Source: Anthoceros angustus
Taxonomy: Eukaryota; Streptophyta; Anthocerotopsida; Anthocerotales; Anthocerotaceae
DNA: 64,000 bases
Reading direction: 5' to 3'
Assembly (NCBI GenBank): GCA_010909165.1
Contig: MU008171.1
Span: 1,178,001 to 1,242,000 of the forward strand
The position numbers and the translations under genes were made by a program. Shown piece after piece: positions 47,083-58,460 of this stretch (the stretch's first letter is position 1; every line of letters begins with the position of its first letter). A model generated the notes under the pieces. The model was not told where the DNA came from. It did no database searches and worked only from the letters and a program-made list of their open reading frames with translations.

Positions 47083-48134
47083 TTCATGCACTTCCTTGAT
47101 TCGTAAGCCAGCCTACCTTCTTGCATGAGCACTCCACCAATTGCAATATCGGCGCATCAATATATACTTCTATATCCTTCTTGGATCATAGATTGCCAAT
47201 CTTGGTAGTCCGAGTTTCAACTTCAGAAACTCAAATGCCCTCGACATTCATCATCCCACTTCCAAGCCTTCGCCTTCTTCAAGAGATCATTAATGGGGCG
47301 CAATCTTGGCAAACATCGGTACAAATCTTCCGTATACAGCCAATCCCAAAACATACGCACCTCGTGCACATTCGTTGCGGAGCCAACTCAGATGGTTTTA
47401 CCTTATCGGGATCCATCCCGATACCATCCGCAGAGACAATGAATCCTAGGAAGTCTATCTCTTCCTTAACAAGTCACACTTTGTTATAGCTAAGAACAAA
47501 GAATTTGCTCTTAACCTTTCTAACACTTTCCTCAAGTGTTGGACATGCTCTTCCAAGGTAGAATCAGATATCATGATGTCATCCAAGTAGATCACAACAC
47601 ACTCATCCAAGATCTCGAATATAGTATTCATGAGAGTCAAACGTTGGTGCATTAGTGAGTCCAAATGGCATGACAAGGAACTCAAAGATCCATACCTTGT
47701 TCTACAAGCGTCTTGTATTCATGTCCTTCGCAATGAATCGTAATAGCCATTAGATCCAAATTTTGGTGAAATACGTCTTAGCACCTCTCAATCTGTCAAA
47801 CAAGTCATCCGTCATTGGCAAAGGATATGAATTCTTCACTATTATCTGATTGAGTGCTCTATAATCCAAGCATAATCTCAATCCTCCATTCTTCTTGCAT
47901 GTGAACAACACTGGCGCACCAAATGAGGAATTTGAGATTCTCACACAGCTTTGGCTAGTAGGTTAGACTTTTGTCTCTTCAGCTCTTGTAGCTCATCCTG
48001 CGATAATCTATATGACGCTCTTGAAGGCGGTGTACTTCCTGGCTTGAGATCAATTTCATGATCTACAATTCTTCTCGGAGGTAAAGGAGGCAACTCATCA
48101 GGCATCAAGTCCTTGAACTCATTCAAGACAACTG
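47083..48134 (-). pseudogene. Gypsy reverse-transcriptase segment, copy A
   Basis: On the minus strand: LPPRRIVDHEIDLKPGS, then [35 protein letters not shown] and the catalytic VVIYLDDIMIS. The copy is interrupted by stops and frameshifts. Its DNA is repeated next door as copy B, about 1056 bp away. Confidence 0.85.
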
Positions 48135-48138
48135 CACT

Positions 48139-49374
48139 TCCTTTTCATGTTCATGCAACTTCCTTGATTCGTAAGCCAGCCTACCTTCTTGCATGAGCAC
48201 TCCAATTGCAATATCGGCGCATCAATATATACTTCTATATCCTTCTTTGGATCATAGATTGCCAATCTTGGTAGTCTTGAGTTTCAACTTCGAAACTCGA
48301 ATGCCCTCGACATTCATCATCCCACTTCCAAGCCTTCGCCTTCTTCAAGAGATCATTAATGGGGCGCAATCTTGGCAAACATCGGTACAAATCTTACACG
48401 CTAGCCAATCCCAAAACATACGCACCTCGTGCACATTCGTTGCACCCAACTCTGTATATTTACCTTATCGGGATCCATCCCGATACCATCCATGAGACAA
48501 TGAATCCTAGGAAGTCTATCTCTTCCTTAACAAGTCACACTTTGTTATAGCTAAGAACAAAGAATTTGCTCTTAACCTTTCTAACACTTTCCTCAAGTGT
48601 TGGACATGCTCTTCAAGGTAGAACGTATATCATGATGTCATCCAAGTATATCACAACACACTCATCCAAGATCTCGAATATAGTATTCATGAGAGTCTAA
48701 ACGTGGTGCATTAGTGAGTCCAAATGGCATGACAAGGAACTCAAAGATCCATACCTTGTTCTACAAGCGTCTTGTATTCATGTCCTTCGATGCGAATCGG
48801 TAATAGCGCCATTAGATCCGACTTGGTGAAATACTTAGCACCTCTCAATCATCAACAAGTCATCCATCCTTGGCAAAGGATAAGAATTCTTCACATTATC
48901 GATTGAGTGCTCATAATCCAAGCATAATCTCAATCCTCCATTCTTCTTGCGTGAACAACAGGCGCGCAAATGGGGACTTTGAGATTCTCACAGCCCTTGG
49001 CTAGAGGTTAGACATCTGTCTCTTGACTCTTGTAGCTCATCCTGCGATAATCTATATGGCGCTCTTGAAGGCGGTGTACTTCACGGCTTGAGATCAATCT
49101 CATGATCTACAATTCTTCTAGGAGGTAAAGGAGGCAACTCATCGGGCATCAAGTCCTTGAACTCATTCAAGACAACTGCACTTCCTTGGAATCTTTGGCT
49201 GCTCGAGACTCCATCTCAAGACCATCTTCTAGTCCTTGCAAGACAAGTAAAAGAGTTCCTCTCCATCCTTTACACAATGTTTGAGCTCTTCTTAGAGATG
49301 ATATCATCAATGTTGTCTCCAAGCCTCTTGAGAACCGCACAACTCACTTTGTGCTCTTCATCTCCTAAGATCTC
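48139..49374 (-). pseudogene. Gypsy reverse-transcriptase segment, copy B (tandem duplicate)
   Basis: It repeats copy A from TTCCTTTTCATGTTCATGCA onward, including the YLDD-coding stretch, and extends further into sequence also present at 49880-50060. Compared with A and C it has many one- to four-base deletions, so no frame survives. Confidence 0.85.
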
Positions 49375-50085
49375 GAATATATAGTCATGAGAGTAAACGT
49401 GGCTGCATTAGTGAGTCCAAATGGCATGACAAGGAACTCAAAGATCCATACCTTGTTCTACAAGCGTCTTGTATTCATGTCCTTCTGCATGCGAATCAAT
49501 AATAAGCCATTAGATCCGACTTGGTGAAATACTTAGCACCTCTCAATCATCAACAAGTCATCCATCCTTGGCAAAGGATAAGAATTCTTCACTATCGATT
49601 GAGTGCTCTATAATCCAAGCATAATCTCAATCCTCCATTCTTCTTGCGTGAACAACACTGGCGCACCAAATGGGGACTTTGAGATTCTCACATAGCCCTT
49701 GGCTAGCAGGTTAGACATCTGTCTCTTCAGCTCTTGTAGCTCATCCTGCGATAATCTATATGGCGCTCTTGAAGGCGGTGTACTTCCTGGCTTGAGATCA
49801 ATCTCATGATCTACAATTCTTCTAGGAGGTAAAGGAGGCAACTCATCAGGCATCAAGTCCTTGAACTCATTCAAGACAGCCTGCACTTCCCTTGGAATCT
49901 TTGGCTGCTCCTGAGACTCCATCTCAAGACCATCTTCTAGTCCTTGCAGCACAAGTAAAAAGAGTTCCTCTCCATCCTTTACACAACGTTTGAGCTCTTT
50001 CTTAGAGATGATATCATCAATGTTGTCTCCAAGCCTCGCTTGCACAACTCACTTTGTGCTCTTCATCTCCTAAGATCTGTATGGT
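49375..50085 (-). pseudogene. Gypsy protease-RT linker and reverse-transcriptase start, copy C
   Basis: The best-preserved copy. The open frame 49608-50045 runs from KELKRCVKDGEELFLLVLQG through LPPRRIVDHEIDLKPGS and YRLSQDELQELKRQMSNLL to [10 protein letters not shown], then shifts frame. It directly follows the protease region and is therefore in the original position. Confidence 0.85.
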
Positions 50086-50162
50086 GCGTGAGTCCACGTT
50101 CACACATACCTTGTTGGCCTTCATCCATTCTAAGCCCAAGATGATTTCATGATCATCCATAT

Positions 50163-50471
50163 CTACAACGTGAAGCTCACTGCTCCATTCCAATTCCCTA
50201 TCTGCAAAGGCACTTCTTGCAATTCACCTATGTTTTGCAGCATTTCTTTAGCTTGTTTCACTCCACATGGCTCAGATGTACTAGACAATGTCAAATCAAG
50301 CTTGCTTGCCTTGCTAGAAGAAATGAAATTATGTGTTGCTGCCAAGTCAAGCAACATCCTCGCTTCTGCTCCATTTAGACATCCATGTATGTACATGATC
50401 TCTCCACCGGCCCTCCAAATAATGCTGTCCTCAGGACTTTGAGACTCACCATGTGCCTCACATGTGGCCAA
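50163..50471 (-). pseudogene. Gypsy aspartic protease fragment
   Basis: It has the retropepsin context ARMLLDLAATHNFISSSKAS. The usual catalytic triplet DSG or DTG is DLA here, which would inactivate it. The rest of the fold (VPLQIGNWNG) continues in frame. Confidence 0.75.
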
Positions 50472-50479
50472 TCCGTTTC

Positions 50480-51322
50480 AGGATCCTGCATCCGCCAATT
50501 CGTAATCTTGAGTCTTCCGTGGATCTCTTTCAATGGCTCGCCGAATGGCCTCCAACGAATTGGACTATACAACTCAATTCTATTAGCAGTCAATCTTCAA
50601 ACCATGATGCGTACTATCATCCTCACTCATGGTAGCAAAGGTGCATGACACCATTGAAGGTACTTACATAATCTCAGACAAGACTGCGCTTGATATTGGC
50701 AAGCTACTTTTTCTATTCAGACGTGAAGCATTCGCAAGTTGGAACTGCATCTTGAGGGCTTCTTTGCAAGATGCCCACTTTGTGATGGTATGTGCTTGGT
50801 TACCCTGGGCAACATTAGTGCCATATCTCTACCTCCAGACCAAAGCATAGCCCTTTAAGAAATTGCCAACAGTACTTAAGTAGTACTCCGGCTCAAGACC
50901 AGATGAGGTGAGATAAGTCTCGACAGAATAGATTGAAGAATCAATAACTTGCAGATCTCTTTCTCCCTCATACTTAATTATCTGGTAGAGCTAATTTCAT
51001 GCTCGACTTCAGAGCCACTTTGAAGATGCCTGCTAAATTCGCCGGAAAGATTTCTTTTTGTTGATCTTCCACATCTTTGCCTTGTTGAGCTGTGGGCTCT
51101 GGATTCTTCTTCGTCATTTTCCTTGAAGTCATTGTCCAAGACACTTGGAAGAACTTGATAAAGTACTTCCACTATCTGTTTCCTCCAGTCTTCTAACTTC
51201 TCTCCAGATGGGCTCATTGCCGGCGCCTCACTCTCTTCACGATGATGAATTTTCGTGCTGCTGAGGATGATCTGAGACCGCCCTCTTGCCTCTCCCTGCG
51301 CTCGATTGACCATCTTTTGCAC
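50480..51322 (-). pseudogene. Gypsy gag region
   Basis: The frame 50978-51322 begins soon after the right LTR and encodes a polar, charged protein (KLEDWRKQIVEVLYQVLPSV; Asp/Glu and Arg/Ser-rich), as expected of gag N-termini. Downstream sequence to 50480 shows short gag-like pieces with stops. No zinc knuckle was recognised. Confidence 0.55.
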
Positions 51323-51350
51323 TCTCTAGTCACTCGGAGGAATGGACTAC

Positions 51351-51362
51351 GCTCTAATACAA
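51351..51362 (-). other. putative primer binding site of the Gypsy element
   Basis: The minus strand reads TTGTATTAGAGC immediately inside the right LTR. Ten of twelve bases match TGGTATCAGAGC, the usual complement of the initiator-Met tRNA 3' end. Confidence 0.6.
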
Positions 51363-51366
51363 CAAA

Positions 51367-52304
51367 GTAACACCCCTCACTACGCAGCTAGTAAGGAAGA
51401 GACAAGTGCTAGCTTCCCAGTGGTCTAGGACCTTGCCAATTCACTCCACAAGAGACTTGCACGATTCTCGCCTCAACCTCACAACACGGACTAGGCTCCA
51501 AGTAGCCGCCACCCGACGGCTCGCAGCCACCTCGAGGTCTTTATTGAATGAATACAACGATGGAATCGGCCCACGCCCAATCACACGCCCTTGATTCCAC
51601 AACAAGCTTACTAGCTAGCTCTCCACATTTCTCTCAACACAAGGTTCGCAGCGCACACTTGCTTGCTCTCTCAAAGAGAGAGTCTAACTTTCTCAAAGCC
51701 CTTGCTCTCTCAAAGAGTGAGTCTAACTTCCCTCAAAGCCCTTGCTCTCTCAAAGAGAGAGTCTAACTTCCTCAAAGCCCTTGCTCTCTCAAAGAGTGAG
51801 TCTAACTTCCTCAAAGCCCTTGCTCTCTCAAAGAGAGAGTCTAACTTCCTCAAAGCCCTTGCTCTCTCAAAGAGTGAGTCTAACTTCCTCAAAGCCCTTG
51901 CTCTCTCAAAGAGTGAGTCTAACTTCCTCAAAGCCCTTGCTCTCTCAAAGAGTGAGTCTAACTTCCTCAAAGCCCTTGCTCTCTCAAAGAGTGAGTCTAA
52001 CTTCCTCAAAGCCCTTGCTCTCTCAAAGAGTGCGTCTAACTTCCTCAAAGCCCTTGCTCTAGCCCTTATATATCTAGCAGCTTGACCTCATCTAGGCAGC
52101 TGTTAAATCTAGGGATTCTTATAGACCACTGATCACTAAGAGTCCCCTCTACGAAGCTCTTCATAAGTAGCTGTAGCAATTGCTCTCTAACAGGAGATTG
52201 CATGAAGCATGCAACACATGCATCTCCTTAAGAGGGCAAGTGCTAACTTAGCTTTTTACCTCTTTTAACTTTTCATCTTTCTACATTGGTTCACCAGTGC
52301 CGTT
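51367..52304 (-). repeat. right LTR (5' LTR of the minus-strand element)
   Basis: Homologous to 44611-45424. It carries about ten tandem copies of a 37-bp unit (CTCTCAAAGAGTGAGTCTAA followed by CTTCCTCAAAGCCCTTG) at 51660-52060, and only one copy of the unit amplified in the left LTR. Confidence 0.88.
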
Positions 52305-52309
52305 ACTAG

Positions 52310-52789
52310 TAGTACTTGCTCATTCGCAAAACATGCAACAATCCAGGGTTAATAGTAATTTCGCTCGAAGTAATGAATTCAGTACAACTTTGAGATGAGC
52401 AACGAAATGGCCTGTGCAGGTGTCCTGTTTCGGGTCAACAACGGTGGTGAGCACATAGCACAACCAGACTTCCCGACCTCAGCAGAGAGTGTTAGAAAAC
52501 GGGTGCTAGTCAACACGTCCTATACAAATACAAAGAGCAACATAAATGGAGAAGGGGTAGGCTTCTCGAGCCTGCCTATCCAAAAAGCCTATCAGAAAAG
52601 CTCAGATGCCAAGGGCAATGCCATGTCCCTTGGAAGGCAAGTCGTTTACAGAAATTATTGTGAAATTATTTTGAGCATCATTTTGGGAATTAGGATCTAA
52701 AACTTCATCAACAAAGTATTGATCATCATGATCTGAGGGTAACAAGGAGGGAAGTTGTTCAAAAATAAGAACAAATCGAATCCTTCTAA
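52310..52789. other. region between Gypsy and Copia remnants
   Basis: About 480 bp with no recognised gene. The minus-strand frame 52602-52814 contains an Asp/Asn-rich stretch that continues the Copia-like remnant and may be its linker region. Confidence 0.35.
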
Positions 52790-53145
52790 GACAAATCTTC
52801 ACAAAAAATAACATGTCGACCTAAAATAAATTATCGAATACTTGGAACTAATAAACGGTAATCCATAGAATTCTCATAATATCTGACAAAATTGCACTTA
52901 ATACTCCACTTATCTAATTTTGATCTCTTTTCTTTGGAAATATGAGCAAACGCTACACATCAAAAAACACAAAAATCTGAAGAAAAAGGAACCACACAAG
53001 TCTACAACGCCGCTGGAGTTTGACCCATTAGAACATGAGAAACACCATTGTTCATAATGGAAGCAGCTATTCAAATTGCTTCAACCCAAAAAATCAAAGC
53101 CTAACTCATATGAAATAACATACAACAAGCAGCACCAACGTTTTT
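52790..53145 (-). mobile_element. decayed Ty1/Copia integrase fragment
   Basis: The minus strand reads, with in-frame stops, FWVEAI, then AASIMNNGVSHVLMGQTPAA, then CVAFAHISKEKRSKLDKWS and YYENSMDYRLLVPSIR, followed by GRHVIFCEDL. This is the integrase C-terminal region of Copia polyproteins: the trans-integrase tail and the motif before the reverse transcriptase. At least five stops make it a relic. Confidence 0.75.
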
Positions 53146-53149
53146 AAGT

Positions 53150-55640
53150 TCAAAGAAGACTTTATTAGAAAGAAGAGATGGGAAAACCGATCGATTCCGA
53201 ACCAAGGGGGGACAACCCACTAAAGGGCCAAGAGCCAGGGGGGCTAGCCCCCACAAATGCCAACCTCGAAGCTACCTACCGCCCCGATTATGTTGTGGTC
53301 CGAGATGAGGAAAGGCCTACGTACAACTGGTATCGATGACGCCATGTCTCATGCGCTCATTGCTGTCTTGTAGATAGCATTTGTCAGCGCCCTCTACAGG
53401 GCGACGGATACCCGCAGTCGAAAGAAAGCCACCACCGAGGAAAGAGGGAGAACCACCATGTTCCAATGACTGTGGTAGGCTTTAGCTCAATCCTTAATGA
53501 GCCAGGAAAACTCCTTATCCCTAGCCCCATGAGTCTCAATGACGAGGGAGATGAAGGTGTGGCCGTCCTGTAAAGGTGTGTACTTGTGACCCTTGGCAAT
53601 CGCACATCCCTCTGCCGCCCAGCCTAGAGGTTTGATAATGACATGCTCGCAAATGGAGTTCCGGATAGGGTCCATTACGACGACATCCGCAACAGAGATT
53701 TGGTGCCCCCAGGTCAAAAATAGATTCGTCCAGAGCGACACTCCATTGCGTAGAGACGTCGAGGGGGGCTCCACAGTTGCAGGCTAAGAGAGAACAGGCC
53801 AGAGGCTGGACCAAACCAGGAGGAACCTCGTCGCAGTAGAAAAAGAAGCCGGTACGATTCGGAACGCCTGGATGCAAGGTCGAGCCAGAAGCCAAGAGCC
53901 TGCTCCCTTATCCAAGCAAGAGCGGATGTGGGCACGAATAGGCCGGGGAATAGTAGAGTCTAGAAGGATTGCCCATTGCGTTTGCCCGTATTGCTTCTAC
54001 TAGAGAGGGGCCTGAAGGCCATGTAGCCCTTCCATGGAAAACGAGGAAAAGGGAGGCATGGCCGCCCTAGCCTCGGAGGAAAGAGAGTCCCTAGCCAACT
54101 TAAGGAAAGCCTGCAAAAGGGAAGGCCCCCTCCCCAATGCCCGAGACGAAGGCCTCCAAAATGGGAATATCCCGGATTAAGAAACGAGCGGTGAAGATGG
54201 GGGTAGAGAGAGTCCAGCTCCCAAGGAAAGCCATTGGCGCCAAGGCCTCCATGGCCATAGACCTGTGCCCCCAAATGCAGTAGAAAGGGATGCTTGCCGC
54301 TGCGCAAAGCCTCCTGCGGCACACTCGAAGGTACTCGGCCCAATATTGTCTCCAATTGCCTGCATAATCTGTAGGTCAAAATTTCACAGGCTTAGAAAAG
54401 CTAGGGAGGGAGCCATCGTCCTGGTGAGGTAACGCAAAGCAGGATGAAAGGATGCCAAATGCCACCGAAGGTCCCCTAATAGAGATAGGTCGTTGAAGTG
54501 GGCCAAGTCCTTCTTCAAAGCCTCATCCACAAAACCCTGAGTAAAGGCCGGAGGTCCCACGGGGACCCCAAAGATGCGAAGTCCCTGCAAGGGAACAATG
54601 TCCCCACTAGGAAATTAAAAAGAGGGAGTAATGACAGACAGGAACCAAACCTTGCACTGCATAATCTTGACCCTCAAACCTAGGCGGAGATTTATGAGGA
54701 GAAAAGAGCAAAAACTTCCCTGACCTTGCCCCTGATTCCTAAGATATGAGTGTCGCTTTGCCGGACGAAAGTGATCCCCGACCACGGGCAAGAATGGCTA
54801 GGCCCACAAGTACAAAGGCAAAGAGGCATTCCCGAGTCCTAAGATATGAGTGTCGTTTGCCACGGACGGAAAGTGACACTCCCCGACCACGCTGGCAGTA
54901 ATGGCTAGGCCCCTGAAGTGCACAAAGGCAAAGAGGGCATTCCCCGAGTCCTAAGATATGAGTGTCATCCGCCACGGACGGAAAGTGACACTCCTCGACC
55001 ACGCCGGCGATGCTTGGCTAGGCCCAGAAGTCTAGCAGCAAGAGGGCACTCCCAAGAGATCCCCTGTCTCGCTTGGCCGTCAATCTAGTACCTGGTAACC
55101 CCTTTCTTAAATGGTCCATGCTCAAAGTAGAGGGTAGACAGGGAACCATAGAAAGACCGGACGAAAGGAATAAGACTTGCCAATTGCCCCCCTGCATCCT
55201 TGATCTATGTAAAAATTGTTGTCCGAGAGACCGTGTTGAAAGCGTTCTCGACGTCCACGTACAGGGTTACCCAATCTTGATGTGACTTCAGAATCGCCGC
55301 GATATCAAACGCGGTCGACTCATAATCCCCAGAGGAACAATCCCAAATTGGTGGGGGCAAAGATGCGCCTTGAACTGCTCCCGAAGTTGGATAGCAATAC
55401 TGCGACCTATGAGGTGTGAAAATGCCTTCCCAACGGTGATAGGGCGCACCCTAGGCATGGACTTCTCCATAGCCAGTAACCTACTAGCCCCCAACACCCG
55501 AGAAATCCAGTGAGGAGTCTCTTCCCTGGCCACTGCTGCCGCTAGAATGAAGAGCTCCGAGAAACCGCTAGAAAGATCCTCGGGAGCTAAGTTATCCCGA
55601 AGGTGATCATAGACTATCCCAGATATACCGAAGAAAACCG
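53150..55640 (-). mobile_element. non-LTR reverse transcriptase element (decayed)
   Basis: On the minus strand the order is RT first. The frame at 55288-55533 reads RPITVGKAFSHLIGRSIAIQ and FKAHLCPHQFGIVPLG. A palm segment like YVDVENAFNTV lies at about 55260. The catalytic VADDTHILG lies at about 54975-54740 in repeated form. A thumb-like segment LRIFGVPVGPPAFTQGFV lies at about 54570. The C-terminal part at about 53730-53480 reads SVADVVVMDPIRN, then KYTPLQDGHTFISLVIETHG, resembling a restriction-like nuclease tail. Frames shift many times. The 3' end near 53160 resembles 63120, so this is a dispersed family. Confidence 0.7.
54735..55045. repeat. tandem repeat (about 108 bp) over the RT catalytic motif
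   Basis: Three to four copies of a roughly 105-110 bp unit beginning CCTAAGATATGAGTGTC and including GGAAAGTGACACTCCCCGAC and ATGGCTAGGCCC. On the minus strand the unit encodes the ADDTHILG catalytic segment, so the active-site region itself has been multiplied. Confidence 0.85.
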
Positions 55641-55742
55641 CGGGGCAATGGTAAGAGCCCTATCATGGGGAAATGATAAGAACCCTATCATGGGGTAATG
55701 GTAAGAGCCCTATCATGGGGCAATGGTAAGAGCCCTATTGAA
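55641..55742. repeat. 29-bp tandem repeat
   Basis: Four near-identical copies of a unit containing AATGGTAAGAGCCCTATCAT followed by GGGG, adjacent to the upstream end of the RT element. Confidence 0.85.
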
Positions 55743-56530
55743 GACTGTCCTGTCGAGACAAAAAAAGGCTCATGTAATCCAGGATATCTTGTGGAATGAG
55801 GTCATCGGTGGCCTATAAATGAAGCAGCACCAACAAGAATCAACAAGAATTTTACACAATCAGTACCCCGAAGGGTGATTCGGTATTAATTAATTAAAAT
55901 TAGTAAAGGTTGAAAATTCAGAAATTATTATACTTAAAATGCCCAATGTGTAAAAATTTACAAGTTGAAGATGCCAAAAACAAGGAAACTAGGGTTTGTG
56001 TGGAAAATTGGGGCTTGCTTAGGGGAGGTCTATACATATCTATTGGTTCTATATAGATACCTATATATTCTAATAAATGTTAAAATTTGATCAAATTATT
56101 TTTCATAAATATTAAAATTTTAAATCAAAAAATAATTATTTCGGCATTACCTGTTGAACCACCCCTCGAGGTACGGTAGTAAAGAATGGGACAAATATAG
56201 CTACCGAGCCCGTGCTACATAATTCTCACAGCGAGCCTCAAGGTGTGCGCAAGAAAAGGGCTGGGCCGTCCGGAGTCCGACTCCAGGAGGGCAGGGCAGC
56301 CGTTAGGATGTATGTGCGACGGCATAGTTTACACGCACCAATCTTGCAGCAGCCTGCCGCGGGGCGATTGGGAACGATAAGAGGAGTGGGCAGTCACAAT
56401 GGGGATGGATGGGTTTGCCAGCTGAAGGACAGAGACTATGAGAAATTGCCGGGTGCGGGAAGCCCAGTTTTCGAGGGCCTGCGATGCGGTTGTGGGCTTC
56501 TTGCGGCCGATCAAGAGGAGCTGCAGCAGC
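55743..56530. other. AT-rich intergenic region and upstream of the glycosyltransferase-like gene
   Basis: 55850-56150 is very AT-rich. From about 56248 the sequence matches the left edge of the pseudogene at 36298, so the duplicated unit began upstream of the coding start. An in-frame ATG upstream at 56438 could extend the protein. Confidence 0.5.
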
Positions 56531-58232
56531 ATGGGCCAAACGCAGAGACGCTTCTGCGTGGCCCTCGCATTGTGCTTCCTGCTCTTCGTTTTTTCAAGTG
56601 GGTCACTCGTGCATGCTCTTGCTGTTGCACGTTTGGTTGTGTAGCGGGAAGCTGATGTGGCTGTCTGGGGCGCAGGTACAATGTCGCGGTTGTTTTTGGA
56701 TTGGGCAATGCCGACTGTGCGTTCCCAGACTGGAAGGTTGGTCACCAGGAGCTCCAAGCATGTGAAGCACAAGCAGCTTGTTCTGGGACCTGCTGCTGGG
56801 CAGGGCTTGCCTGGCCGGGTTCAATGTGAAGACGGGGCAAGTACGACTTGCTCATGTTTGGTGCCGTGTGGAAGAGGAAATTTCGAACGTGGCTCTGCTG
56901 AAGCATGTCTCCTCTTTCTCCAGGCCTTCAAGCTGTGACCACGAGACCGAAGTTGGTTGCCTGTGTGCTTCCTCGTGACGAAATGGTGACGTTTGTAACC
57001 ATGTTCGTGAGCAATAGCGCTCAGCAGCCTTCGGTGGGGACAAGCAGAAATTCCTGGTGGAATCGGGGAAGCAGGGTCACCACACCCGTGGACAAGCGTT
57101 TCGCAGTTCTCAACGTCTTTCTGCAGTCTGTCGAGGTATGTGTGAGCTTGTGTAAGTGTGTTGCTCATGTGATGTGTCAAATCGCTTACTTCCTAATCTC
57201 TTTTGTTCTTTAGATTTTCGCAGGTATCTATGCCTGGCAGTGAGGCAGTGGTGATTACTGACCCAGATTCCGAGTTCCGGACCGATAGCTTGCCTCCAAA
57301 TACGGTTGTTAAGTACATTCACGGCAACTATACTCGGAATACTCTAATGCTCCAACGTCTGGAATCATACATTGTAAGGACTCGTCGGTCATGCTTTCAG
57401 CTCATGTGCTTTGTAAGGCCCTGCACTCATGTCTCAGCCTCTGTTTGACGCAGGCCTTCCTAAAACTCGTGCGGGAGCAGCTCAGGAAAGAGACCATCTC
57501 GAAGCACATAGTTTTCAGCGATTCGGATATCATAGTCGTGGATGACCTCAAATGTGCCTTCACAAAGTATGCAACTTGGCATGTTGCTATGACCTTTCGG
57601 AACAACAAACGTCAGCCTATCAACTCTGGAGTCTTCATGGTACGGGGAACGAAGGAAGGCCTGACCAGGTATGAGGGACTTGTCACTTGCACCTGCATTG
57701 TCCCACTATTGCCCTTCTCTTTGCTTTGCCTAACATGCCGGAAGTGTTGGGTGGCAGGGGTAAGGCCTTTCTGACAAATGTGGTGAGAGTTTTCAAGGCT
57801 CGTTTCTCCGGCAGTGCCAAGATGCTTGGAGACCAGCTGGCTATTGCCTGGATACTTAGGAAATTGTCATCCATAAGTATGGAGAGATTCTCACATGCAG
57901 AGGCCTTCGAGGCCGACGTTCTGGGAACACGCGTGCTCTTCTTGCCGTGTCTTTCATACAATTGGACGCCGGCCGAGGGGGCTGGGCAGTTCCATGGCAT
58001 GCCCGAAGACGTGAAGGTCTGTCTTTTCCCCATGCTCCCGTCCCGTCTCCTCAACTGCTTTGTGAAGGGACTGAAAATCCTCCTTCTCATCTTGCAGGTG
58101 TTGCATTTCAAAGGCTCCACTAAAAGTTTGATGCTGCATGCATGGAATTTCTACAAGAGCGAAAGGAAGCCCGGCTTTTCTAACATGAAATGTCTCATTT
58201 TGAAAAGCGGTCGAACCAAGTATCAGTTTTAA
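56531..58232 (+). CDS. glycosyltransferase-like protein (nucleotide-diphospho-sugar transferase fold)
   Basis: A multi-exon gene. The first exon encodes RRFCVALALCFLLFVFSS, a type II signal anchor typical of Golgi enzymes. Later exons encode TRPKLVACVLPRDEMVTFVT (about 56940), SEAVVITDPDSEFRTDSLPP and YIHGNYTRNTLMLQRLESYI (about 57240-57370). Next comes HIVFSDSDIIVVDDL with a DxD-like metal site (about 57510), then NSGVFMVRGTKEGLTR, MLGDQLAIAWILR, VLFLPCLSYNWTPAEGAGQF and VLHFKGSTKSLMLHAWNFYK. DxD, NSGVF, DQ and HFKG in this order are characteristic of GT-A glycosyltransferases that finish on a cell-surface or wall glycan. The donor and acceptor cannot be told. Exon borders between 56600 and 56930 are uncertain. 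A decayed duplicate lies 20 kb upstream. Confidence 0.7.
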
Positions 58233-58460
58233 CCCCATATGGACCCAAATCTCCCATCCGGAACGCTTTCTTTCCGAAAGATGTTTTCTTCTACCCTTTT
58301 CCTGTACTTATGTGGATAATTATCTCAAGAAGAACGGCAAAGAAAAACTTAAGAAACGTCCCCCCAAGATATGTACATAGGAGGGAATATTAATCAGCTT
58401 GGATTTATGTCCTCGTTCACACACTTCAAGTAGAGGGACATGGTCTTTGATTGCAAGCCG
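58233..58460. other. 3' flank of the glycosyltransferase-like gene
   Basis: A short non-coding stretch; no feature beyond a presumptive 3' untranslated region. Confidence 0.35.

Larger units (their letters stand above)
44606..52309 (-). mobile_element. Ty3/Gypsy chromovirus with two LTRs
   Basis: A 7.7-kb LTR retrotransposon on the minus strand. The LTRs at about 44611-45424 and 51367-52304 share long ordered matches, such as GGTCTAGGACCT, ATTCACTCCACAAGA, TTATTGAATGAATACAACGA and AGAGTCCCCTCTA. A putative primer binding site lies just inside the right LTR. Order of products on the minus strand: gag, protease, reverse transcriptase, integrase and chromodomain-like tail, the Ty3/Gypsy order. 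A candidate 5-bp target-site duplication ACTAG lies at 44606-44610 and 52305-52309. All frames are interrupted, so the copy is not autonomous. Confidence 0.9.
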
